Shown here piece by piece: positions 23,734 through 29,295 of a stretch of DNA of 30,357 nt. The notes below the pieces were generated by a model, which was not told the DNA's origin, ran no database searches, and saw only the letters and a list, made by a program, of their open reading frames with translations. Source of the stretch: a virus. Every line of letters begins with the position of its first letter. The stretch's first letter is position 1. A program made the position numbers and the translations under genes. The stretch lies in IMG/VR virus record IMGVR_UViG_3300001533_000214, positions 1 through 30,357 of that record. The stretch is one strand, 5' to 3'.

Positions 23734-23861
23734 CAGTACCATTTTTTTAAAGTGTCAACAATAAAGTAAATAGCATAAGCAAGAGTTAAGATACCTCCAG
23801 CGGCCACAATGATGAGGGCGATGTCTTTACTTAATTTTTGTTTTTGGTTTTGCGTTAGCAT
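23733..23861 (-). CDS. Small single-span membrane protein
   Basis: From ATG 23861 the protein has 42 residues: a short charged lead (Q-N-Q-K-Q-K-L-S-K-D), one hydrophobic span at about residues 13-34 (I-A-L-I-I-V-A-A-G-G-I-L) and a basic tail ending K-K-W-Y. The start overlaps the end of the repeat protein by 35 bases, and the stop overlaps the next start. A frame to 23915 exists, but its added residues read from the other gene's repeat region and are unlikely. Confidence 0.55.
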   Translation of the reverse strand: MLTQNQKQKLSKDIALIIVAAGGILTLAYAIYFIVDTLKKWY

Positions 23862-24285
23862 GATTTTTTTGTTTTTGTTTTTTCCGATATTCGGCTTGAT
23901 AAGCCTTGATTTCATCTTTATATTTTTCTCGATATTCGGCTCTTTTGGCTAATAATCTTTCTCTATTTTCTTGATAATAAGAAGTGCCCTCTACATTATT
24001 TTCTCTTTGCTTTTTCCGATATTCAGCCTGATAGGCTTTAATTTCGTCTGGGTTGTTTTTACGATACTCCGCTTTTTGAGCCAATAATTTTTCCCTATTC
24101 TTTTGATAGTAAAGTTTAGCCTTTATACTTTTTTCTTTAAGCTGCTCTGGTGTGAGGTTTGAGTTTCTTTGTTTATTGTACTCTTTTAATTTAAGTCGTT
24201 TTTTTTCTCTTTGGAAACGGCTCAAATTGTTTTTAAGCTTTATCCGGTAAGCGGTTCTTTTGGCTTTTATTTCTTCCTCCGTCAT
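23827..24285 (-). CDS. Charged two-repeat helical protein
   Basis: The 152-residue product is almost wholly Lys, Arg, Glu, Gln, Tyr and Ala. It has two 44-residue repeats, about residues 59-102 and 103-146, each with Y-Y-Q-x-N-R-E, then A-E-Y-R, then D-E-I-K-A-Y-Q-A-E-Y-R-K-K-Q. The first 58 residues look like a third, decayed copy plus a lead. The net charge is strongly positive, so DNA or RNA binding by a long helix is plausible. Similar E-Y-R/Y-Q-K-N-R-E repeat proteins are known in phages and large DNA viruses, without a certain function. Confidence 0.7.
   Translation of the reverse strand: MTEEEIKAKRTAYRIKLKNNLSRFQREKKRLKLKEYNKQRNSNLTPEQLKEKSIKAKLYYQKNREKLLAQKAEYRKNNPDEIKAYQAEYRKKQRENNVEGTSYYQENRERLLAKRAEYREKYKDEIKAYQAEYRKKQKQKNHANAKPKTKIK
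23848..24111 (-). repeat. Two tandem 132-bp coding repeats
   Basis: The repeats 23980-24111 and 23848-23979 encode the two 44-residue units of the charged helical protein. They share blocks such as the code for D-E-I-K-A-Y-Q-A-E-Y-R. They have diverged enough to be older than the 60-bp repeat in this window. Copy number could vary between relatives. Confidence 0.7.
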
Positions 24286-24287
24286 GG

Positions 24288-24821
24288 CTATTTGTTTAAA
24301 TAGTTTTTTGAGGCAACAGGATCACTTCCCTGATTATTATACTTTGCATCGGCTTTTGACGCATAATCGGTGTAAGGCATTTCGCTAATGTCGTGGTAGC
24401 AAATTTGTGCAATTTTCATTCCGGGGTAAATCTTCACTGGTTGAATACAGGCAAGCTCCAAAGTCCAATGTCCTTTAAAATTTACATCGCCAAATCCTGC
24501 GGTTATATGAACGAATAAACCTAACCTTCCTAAACTTGATTTCCCTTGAATTATTGGAACGTGTCGCAAGGTCTCCGTATATTCGACGGTCGAGGCAAGG
24601 TAAAGAATACCCGGTTGCAAAATCATGCCTTCATGGGGAATAATAATATCTACCGTTTGGGGCTTTTTCCTGACGTCAAGAACATGGTCAGTGTACATTA
24701 GTAAAGTTTTGGACAGCGTTAAATCCACGCTATTTGTACCAATGTTTGCCTCGATTAATGGCTCAATAACAATGTTGCCAGCTGCGATTTCGTCAATGAT
24801 AGTTTTGTCGGTTAAAATCAT
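24288..24821 (-). CDS. dcd: dCTP deaminase-like protein (Dcd family)
   Basis: Deaminates dCTP to dUTP, feeding dTTP synthesis; some members also hydrolyse dUTP. The 177 residues carry the family core: G-K-S-S-L-G-R-L-G near 93-101, V-H-I-T-A-G-F-G-D near 104-112 and H-W-T-L-E-L with Glu122, which corresponds to the catalytic Glu. P-G-M-K-I-A-Q-I near 133-140 is the other typical strand. Length is a little short of the bacterial enzyme but normal for phage members. A mono- or bifunctional activity cannot be told from sequence. It overlaps the next upstream gene by four bases and lies near the MazZ-like gene. Confidence 0.9.
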   Translation of the reverse strand: MILTDKTIIDEIAAGNIVIEPLIEANIGTNSVDLTLSKTLLMYTDHVLDVRKKPQTVDIIIPHEGMILQPGILYLASTVEYTETLRHVPIIQGKSSLGRLGLFVHITAGFGDVNFKGHWTLELACIQPVKIYPGMKIAQICYHDISEMPYTDYASKADAKYNNQGSDPVASKNYLNK

Positions 24822-25036
24822 TTTTCTTTGTTTTTATAAGTTTCATTGTAATATTGTTCTGGCTCATGACTTAATGCCCATCCATGGTATAAATTCCCTT
24901 CTTTAAAAGCCTCCGTTATCTGCTCTTTTTCCATTTCTTTTGCAATAACAAAAAATCCATTTAAACTTTTTAATTCATCTGATAAAGAAAGCAATAATCT
25001 TTCTTGCAACCATTCAACTGCCGTTTGTTTGCTCAT
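24818..25036 (-). CDS. Small helical protein of the E-M-E-K-E-Q-I type
   Basis: The 72-residue product begins with T-A-V-E-W-L-Q-E-R-L near residues 5-14 and then has A-K-E-M-E-K-E-Q-I-T-E-A-F near 32-44. Short proteins with this arrangement are frequent in phages of Bacteroidota. The products of 26780-27007 and 27029-27238 share the same layout (a W/F/Y-L-L start and a helix ending in A-F/Y-x-x-G). It overlaps both neighbours as ATGA. Function unknown. Confidence 0.65.
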   Translation of the reverse strand: MSKQTAVEWLQERLLLSLSDELKSLNGFFVIAKEMEKEQITEAFKEGNLYHGWALSHEPEQYYNETYKNKEK

Positions 25037-25461
25037 TTGTTTTGGTTTTTAATTATTAAAATCAAATCCAGTATACAATTTTTTTGCGCTTCTTCGTAGG
25101 TTGTAAAACACCAATCACCAGATGGTCTATCTTTTGGCATTGTATGATATTCTTCTCCTGTTATATTGTTCCAAATAAAATGATTATAACCAAGTTTATG
25201 GCTATGCTGGTCATTTGTTGCTTCTATTTGGGACTGCCAGTTAAATTGTTCTCTAAACCAACGGAAAACTTGTTGGTATAGTGGTGCTAAAGTAAATCCT
25301 AATTTTTTATTTCCCGAGTATATCCAGGCATTACCTATGTCAACTCCTATATGTGTTCTTAGGTTACTAGTAAGTTCATAATAATATGTAAGACAAGGCT
25401 CATTAAATCCAAGTTCTTTAAGTTTTAAAGCAATTTCATAGCTTACAAATTCATTATTCAT
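25033..25461 (-). CDS. Hypothetical protein, paralogue of the gene at 20643-21056
   Basis: The 142-residue product matches the 20643-21056 product at the N-terminus and at A-P-L-Y-Q-Q-V-F. It carries a longer, different middle with I-E-A-T-N-D-Q-H and W-N-N-I-T-G-E-E-Y near residues 99-107, and ends in a helix (I-L-D-L-I-L-I-I). This divergent centre next to a conserved frame suggests a binding surface under selection. It overlaps its upstream and downstream neighbours by four bases. The role is not known. Confidence 0.8.
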   Translation of the reverse strand: MNNEFVSYEIALKLKELGFNEPCLTYYYELTSNLRTHIGVDIGNAWIYSGNKKLGFTLAPLYQQVFRWFREQFNWQSQIEATNDQHSHKLGYNHFIWNNITGEEYHTMPKDRPSGDWCFTTYEEAQKNCILDLILIIKNQNK

Positions 25462-25868
25462 TTTTTTAAGTCATTTAATTCTGGGTGAGTAAAATAAAAC
25501 TCTGTTAGCATTGCGGCATTTGCCATCAAGTGTGCGGAGTGCAAAAGCCCACTTTCTTCGTCTATCATTTCACCAAGTCGCATGGCTTCCAAGTGTCTCA
25601 TAGCGGAGGCGATAACTTCGGAAAATGGAAAACCTTTCTCCCAGTTTCTTTCAGGATATTTTTTTAATCCTTCAGTCCAAACTTTCGCATATTCTCTTTG
25701 TGCAATAGCTGGGCAAAGGTCGTAACGTAGCTTATTTTCATTTGTTCTAAATGCCTTGTTTTCGTCATAGTCTGGATTCCTGCCAGATGCTATTATTAAT
25801 TGTTTAACCCTTTCTTTGTCTGAATAAATAATATTATTTTCATTTCCTAAAAATTTATCTGATGTCAT
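25458..25868 (-). CDS. dATP/dGTP diphosphohydrolase, MazZ-like (DUF5664 type)
   Basis: From ATG 25868 it has 136 residues; the ATG at 25877 is an alternative. The pattern K-L-R-Y-D-L-C-P near residues 45-52, K-K-Y-P-E-R-N-W-E-K-G near 69-79, A-M-R-H-L-E-A near 88-94 and D-E-E-S-G-L-L-H-S-A-H near 101-111 matches the DUF5664/dGTP diphosphohydrolase family, all-alpha MazG-like enzymes. They convert dATP or dGTP to the monophosphate. In phages with 2-aminoadenine DNA a relative, MazZ, helps make the Z nucleotide; members also occur in ordinary phages. No PurZ is in this window. A palindrome lies 12 bases before the start. Confidence 0.78.
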   Translation of the reverse strand: MTSDKFLGNENNIIYSDKERVKQLIIASGRNPDYDENKAFRTNENKLRYDLCPAIAQREYAKVWTEGLKKYPERNWEKGFPFSEVIASAMRHLEAMRLGEMIDEESGLLHSAHLMANAAMLTEFYFTHPELNDLKK

Positions 25869-25880
25869 AATTATCATTTT

Positions 25881-25892
25881 GTTGACGTCAAC
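25881..25892 (-). promoter_or_regulatory. 12-bp palindrome before the MazZ-like gene
   Basis: GTTGACGTCAAC is a perfect palindrome 12 bases upstream of the start at 25868. It could be an operator or only a small hairpin. No other copy was noticed nearby. Confidence 0.4.
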
Positions 25893-25958
25893 GATATGGT
25901 TTAAAATTGCCGTCTTTCCGTGCTGTCACCCGTTTATTTTTCGCTTTGAGGACTTTAT

Positions 25959-26043
25959 GGGTTAAGCCCTGTTTAACCCTAAGCGTTTAGGGCTGCCTGC
26001 ATACGGCATAAACCTGTGGCAACTTTTCTTTAACGTTTATGCC
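25959..26043 (-). ncRNA. Mutually exclusive hairpins downstream of the tRNA
   Basis: Three perfect stems lie here: GGCATAAAC/GTTTATGCC (26005-26013 with 26035-26043, 21-base loop), CCCTAA/TTAGGG (25977-25982 with 25987-25992) and GGGTTAA/TTAACCC (25959-25965 with 25973-25979). The last two share bases 25977-25979, and AGCCCT/AGGGCT (25965-25970 with 25989-25994) gives a third option, so they exclude each other. Read on the minus strand, this is the leader region before the MazZ-like gene. Attenuator, processing site or small RNA are possible; no known riboswitch was recognised. Confidence 0.4.
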
Positions 26044-26051
26044 ATGCTAAG

Positions 26052-26155
26052 TAGCAAGGGCAGGATTCGAACCTGCAAACTTGTTTGTTTGTTGGAACAA
26101 GTAATCCCAATGGTTGCGACCCATACACTGCCTTTACCAATTCAGCCACCTTGCT
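26052..26155 (-). tRNA. tRNA with a very long variable arm, apparent anticodon CGC
   Basis: On the minus strand a 7-bp acceptor stem (AGCAAGG/CCTTGCT) and a T-arm (GCAGG, loop TTCGAAT, CCTGC) are perfect. The D-stem GCTG/CAGT has a G-U pair. The anticodon arm TATGG-GTCGCAA-CCATT has four good pairs, U33 and CGC at 34-36. A 32-base variable region holds a 7-bp stem (ACTTGTT/AACAAGT, 10-base loop), longer than in normal Leu, Ser or Tyr tRNAs. CCA is not encoded; A73 is the first base after the stem. CGC reads GCG (Ala), yet the long arm and the lack of a G3-U70 pair do not fit Ala, so the isotype is open. Confidence 0.7.
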
Positions 26156-26161
26156 AAATTT

Positions 26162-26213
26162 GAGGGAGAGAACCCCTCTGTGTTGGCAACTACCTTCTCA
26201 TTTTGTTAGTTGC
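26162..26213. other. Two hairpins upstream of the tRNA
   Basis: GAGGG/CCCTC (26162-26166 with 26174-26178, 7-base loop) and GCAACTA/TAGTTGC (26186-26192 with 26207-26213, 14-base loop) are perfect. On the plus strand a T-run follows the second stem, so it could act as a plus-strand terminator; no plus gene precedes it. They may help 5' processing of the tRNA. The region 26214-26359 shows nothing else that I can support. Confidence 0.35.
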
Positions 26214-26359
26214 TTTTTATATTATATTCCTTTCTCAATGGAACAACACTTATGCCTGTCTTTCCAGACTGCCAATTCATCCTCTGACGCATTTAGGCTG
26301 AAAGAAATGTTTAATTAGGGGAAAATAACATTTACCTAAACCCGAAGTCTGCAAATATC

Positions 26360-26770
26360 TTATGTAGTCATGTGACCGACTAATATTCTTTCTTGACGAA
26401 AACTACTAAGCAAAGTTCGATAATTATCCGAAGTTACGAGTAATAATCTTTGAACGGCCCTACATTGCTCAAATATTGCCGTAGCCTTCGGGTATTTACC
26501 TTTCACATAAAAATCGGTTAATGTGGATGAGTGCTTAACTCTTTTATACTCATCCTCTGGCATATCTCTAATGCAAGTCATCATTAGATAAGAATAAATA
26601 CTTTCATTCATGCCAGATATAACCGTATATCGAGAGTAATAAGCAGATAATTGTCTCAAATATTCGTCACATTCGTCTAGCATTTCAGCCGACGGGGCTG
26701 TGCTAATCCAAGCGTTAACCTCTTCACAAAAAGCCTTTATTTCTAGCATCTTGCTATTATATTCTTTCAT
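26360..26770 (-). CDS. Hypothetical helical protein, 136 residues
   Basis: The product is nearly all helix, with W-I-S-T-A-P-S-A-E-M-L-D-E-C-D-E near residues 21-36, an Arg/Tyr-rich centre and a closing helix A-I-F-E-Q-C-R-A-V-Q-R-L-L near 98-110. I recognise no family with certainty. It lies in the same operon as the RecT/exonuclease genes, three genes downstream, which allows a guess that it helps DNA metabolism, and nothing more. Below it lies the 490-base stretch with the tRNA. Confidence 0.6.
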   Translation of the reverse strand: MKEYNSKMLEIKAFCEEVNAWISTAPSAEMLDECDEYLRQLSAYYSRYTVISGMNESIYSYLMMTCIRDMPEDEYKRVKHSSTLTDFYVKGKYPKATAIFEQCRAVQRLLLVTSDNYRTLLSSFRQERILVGHMTT

Positions 26771-26779
26771 GATAGTTTT

Positions 26780-27007
26780 TTAAAATGGGAATCTTTCGTC
26801 GCTCATTATTAATTGATTAATGTGTTTAACGCCTTCATCGAACCCTTTTTCATAGGCTTCTTTTAATTCATTTTCATATTTTGTCCATACATTTATTGAA
26901 ATTTGTTCTAATATTGATAAATCATAAGGGTATTTATCGTTTAATAAATCTTCAATAATATCTAAAAGATATTCAATGGATATTAATTTTTCCTGTTGCT
27001 CTGTCAT
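26780..27007 (-). CDS. Small helical protein, paralogue of the gene upstream
   Basis: The 75 residues start M-T-E-Q-Q-E-K, then S-I-E-Y-L-L-D-I-I near 9-17, and end in a helix E-L-K-E-A-Y-E-K-G-F-D-E-G. The layout equals that of 27029-27238 (S-L-D-F-L-L ... N-D-A-F-L-K-G) and of 24818-25036. I infer a family of at least three in this window. Function unknown. Confidence 0.65.
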   Translation of the reverse strand: MTEQQEKLISIEYLLDIIEDLLNDKYPYDLSILEQISINVWTKYENELKEAYEKGFDEGVKHINQLIMSDERFPF

Positions 27008-27028
27008 TTTAATTTATTTTATATTGTT

Positions 27029-27238
27029 TTAAAATGAATTTGGTTCATCGCTTTTTAATTCACCTCCGTGTTTCATTCCCTTTAAAAAAGCATCGTTTAC
27101 TTCATTATAATGTTTTTCTTTTGCTTTTTTAATAATATTATTAGTTTCTTTTAATTTATTCATGGGTATATAAATCATACCTGATAAATTTGTTAACAAA
27201 AAATCTAAAGACGTTAAATTCTCTTCTGGAATTTCCAT
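27029..27238 (-). CDS. Small helical protein of the same family
   Basis: A 69-residue product with T-S-L-D-F-L-L near residues 9-15, an Ile/Met-rich middle, and K-A-K-E-K-H-Y-N-E-V-N-D-A-F-L-K-G near 39-55. It is the closest relative in the window of the 26780-27007 product. The gene follows the exonuclease by eleven bases and may be translated on the same transcript. Function unknown. Confidence 0.65.
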   Translation of the reverse strand: MEIPEENLTSLDFLLTNLSGMIYIPMNKLKETNNIIKKAKEKHYNEVNDAFLKGMKHGGELKSDEPNSF

Positions 27239-27249
27239 TATATTTTATT

Positions 27250-28053
27250 TTAAAAATCAAAAAATCCTTCACTATCTCCCCAAAACTCGGGGCCCATATC
27301 CATACCTTCCATATTTACCCTGTGCGCTGCTGCTATTAATCTATGCCATTGCCATCGGGCTTTTTCCCTAGCGTCACGGGAAATTTTAAAAGGAGTAACG
27401 TATCCTTCATTATCAACCGCAATTATAAAGTAATCAACCGGTATATTTTCAATGTCGTATTTGTGGCAATAAATAGCAGCCTGTAGGTCGTATTGGTTGT
27501 GTCTTATTTGACTTCTTACTAGTTGTTCACCAGATCGCGCACCCATTCGTTTTAAATCCCAAATAACATGCTTACCATTTCTGTCTAATCCTTCAGCATC
27601 TTTGATTCCTTTGTGCTTAAATCCTTTGTAGAAAAAATCGGTAGTTACTTGAAATTGAAAGTTATCCGGATGAAGTAAGCCCTGAAATACAACGGTACTA
27701 TTGTTTCGTACGCATTCAGCTATATACTCGCTATCGTCGTATTGCTCCTGTGTAATAACAATTCTTTTGCCTATTCTTGATTGGATTCCTTCCCATACCG
27801 TTATTTGTTCCAATGTTTCAGCCGATGGTTTTTTAGCGTTTATTTGTGAGCTCGTTGGCTTCTTTACACCTTCTGGCATGATAAAGAACCTATCATGAAA
27901 TGTTTCTTCCTCAAACAAAAGGCAATCAAGTAAAGTACCTTCATCCATTGCTTTAGTCGAGGTTCTTGTCTGTTCAATATATCTTTTCAAACATAAAGGT
28001 GAATGGGACAAAGCCTTTAATCTCGAAAAACTAAGATGGGTTATTTCATTCAT
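27250..28053 (-). CDS. PD-(D/E)xK exonuclease, RecE/DUF3799-like
   Basis: Probable 5'-3' exonuclease partner of the RecT-like annealing protein. From ATG 28053 the protein has 267 residues. The catalytic order is visible: a G-I-K-D-A-E-G-L-D near residues 146-154, V-I-W-D-L-K-R-M near 160-167 (the D-x-K core), and Q-Y-D-L-Q-A-A-I-Y near 184-192 as the supporting helix. The N-terminal S-F-S-R-L-K-A-L-S-H-S-P is typical of the family. The start lies in an 8-base overlap with the RecT stop; a frame to 28074 is less likely. Confidence 0.88.
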   Translation of the reverse strand: MNEITHLSFSRLKALSHSPLCLKRYIEQTRTSTKAMDEGTLLDCLLFEEETFHDRFFIMPEGVKKPTSSQINAKKPSAETLEQITVWEGIQSRIGKRIVITQEQYDDSEYIAECVRNNSTVVFQGLLHPDNFQFQVTTDFFYKGFKHKGIKDAEGLDRNGKHVIWDLKRMGARSGEQLVRSQIRHNQYDLQAAIYCHKYDIENIPVDYFIIAVDNEGYVTPFKISRDAREKARWQWHRLIAAAHRVNMEGMDMGPEFWGDSEGFFDF

Positions 28054-28807
28054 TTGTTTTGTTTTGTAAAGCATTAGCCATTTCGGTAAATAAAGCAGCG
28101 TGTTTCTTGTGTGCAGGATTTGATGCGTATAAATTAATTAATTCATCCCTATTTTTACATGATAGTATTTTTGTCTTTAAATCCTCTACATTAATTTCAA
28201 CAGCAGGATTAACTTCCGCGGCCTGAATAGTAGCATCTTCAAAAGCGGCTTTTTCTTCTTCAATGTGTAGTCCCGAAAGTTCATCACTAAATGCAATCTT
28301 TAAAGCCTTCGCCCTAGCGCATTTGGCTATCATGTTAAATGGCATAGTAGCGGCTTTAGAATAGCTATCTTTTCCCGATGAAACGGCTGGATAATATTCC
28401 GAAAATAAAACCGTCGCGGTAAACGGACATCGAACGCCGCCAACAATAGCCCATACAGTTACGGTACAAGAAATAGGCATTTCTTTTGCAGCCTTTAATT
28501 GGCTAGATGTTTGATAAGTGCCGTCTGACATTCTGTTATATTGCTCTTCATCTATTCCTGCAAACCTTCCAGTTCTTGCGGCTTTTTGCTGTAAACCATC
28601 TATACCGACAATGGTATGATATTTCATACCGTCGCGGCTGTTATATGCAACTAAGTATATTTCCTTTTTAAAAGGAGATAAGCCGTGTTGACGGCAACTT
28701 TCGGCAAATACCTCAACCTGTGCGGCTGGTGTTCCAGCAGGAATTACGCCTGCCTGTGCTAAAGTTTCTATTTGTGCGGGAGTTATCCCAATTTTCGCTA
28801 CTTCCAT
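28046..28807 (-). CDS. Single-strand annealing protein, RecT/Bet family
   Basis: Binds single-stranded DNA and anneals complementary strands during phage recombination. The 253 residues contain C-R-Q-H-G-L-S-P-F-K-K-E-I-Y-L-V near residues 33-48 and Y-H-T-I-V-G-I-D-G-L near 63-72. They also have M-P-F-N-M-I-A-K-C-A-R-A-K-A-L near 154-168, all central RecT/Bet elements. The C-terminal 60 residues are variable, as usual. The exonuclease gene overlaps the end by eight bases, so the two are made together as a recombination module. Confidence 0.93.
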   Translation of the reverse strand: MEVAKIGITPAQIETLAQAGVIPAGTPAAQVEVFAESCRQHGLSPFKKEIYLVAYNSRDGMKYHTIVGIDGLQQKAARTGRFAGIDEEQYNRMSDGTYQTSSQLKAAKEMPISCTVTVWAIVGGVRCPFTATVLFSEYYPAVSSGKDSYSKAATMPFNMIAKCARAKALKIAFSDELSGLHIEEEKAAFEDATIQAAEVNPAVEINVEDLKTKILSCKNRDELINLYASNPAHKKHAALFTEMANALQNKTNE

Positions 28808-28808
28808 T

Positions 28809-29039
28809 TTATTCGGCTTCTAATTTGTCTCTAAGTTTTATAAAAGTTAATCTTTCGCTCACATAATCAAAATCAATTGATTCAACCATTAAGCTATTAA
28901 AAAGTGATTTGTATTGAGGCAAAATATTTTCAAAATTAAAAATATCATCTATCGCCTTTTCTACACCTTCGACACTGGTGTCTTTTATGTGATAAACATC
29001 ATTAAGATAATTTACCACCATTACGTTTATGTCATTCAT
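28809..29039 (-). CDS. Hypothetical protein, 76 residues
   Basis: Unknown function. The product is acidic, with V-E-G-V-E-K-A-I-D-D-I-F near residues 23-34 and a Phe/Leu-rich helix (Q-Y-K-S-L-F-N-S-L), followed by a charged end. No motif recognised. It overlaps the upstream gene by four bases (ATGA) and ends one base before the RecT start, so it may be an accessory of recombination. Confidence 0.6.
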   Translation of the reverse strand: MNDINVMVVNYLNDVYHIKDTSVEGVEKAIDDIFNFENILPQYKSLFNSLMVESIDFDYVSERLTFIKLRDKLEAE

Positions 29040-29284
29040 GGTTTTGTAAATGATTCGTTAAACTCTTTATTCATTTTTATAGCATCTTCTAAAATACCTC
29101 TGTAAAATCTGTGACTAAAATTATTATGTTGTGTATCATTAACTACAGGAATTTCATCTATTATCTTCATCATGTGTTCAAGCCTATGTAATCCATCGCG
29201 TGAATGAGTGTGTGTTACCATAGCGTATATGGCTATGCTGTAAAATGCCTCTGATATTGCTTTTTGTCTTTCTTCTGGTGTCAT
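29036..29284 (-). CDS. Hypothetical protein, 82 residues
   Basis: Unknown function. The product is helical with several His (T-H-T-H-S-R near residues 24-29, H-R, H-N-N-F-S-H-R near 53-59), which could bind a metal, but no known metal motif is complete. It overlaps the following gene by four bases and begins 11 bases after the methyltransferase stop. Confidence 0.58.
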   Translation of the reverse strand: MTPEERQKAISEAFYSIAIYAMVTHTHSRDGLHRLEHMMKIIDEIPVVNDTQHNNFSHRFYRGILEDAIKMNKEFNESFTKP

Positions 29285-29295
29285 AATTTTGGTTT

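Noticed and set aside
23525-23764. Plus-strand open frame of 79 codons
   Set aside because: It is opposite a terminator and the 45-residue minus gene, which overlaps its neighbour as TGATG. The plus frame has no family resemblance.
26077-26108. Intron in the tRNA
   Set aside because: The 32 extra bases are too short for a group I intron, and they form a regular stem-loop in the variable-arm place. A long variable arm explains them better.
26162-26178. Second tRNA T-arm next to the tRNA
   Set aside because: GAGGG-loop-CCCTC looks like a T-arm, but its loop lacks the TTCRA pattern and no matching acceptor or D arm lies upstream.
26085-26318. Plus-strand open frame of 77 codons
   Set aside because: It is antisense to the tRNA and to hairpins, with no family resemblance and no coding bias that I can see.
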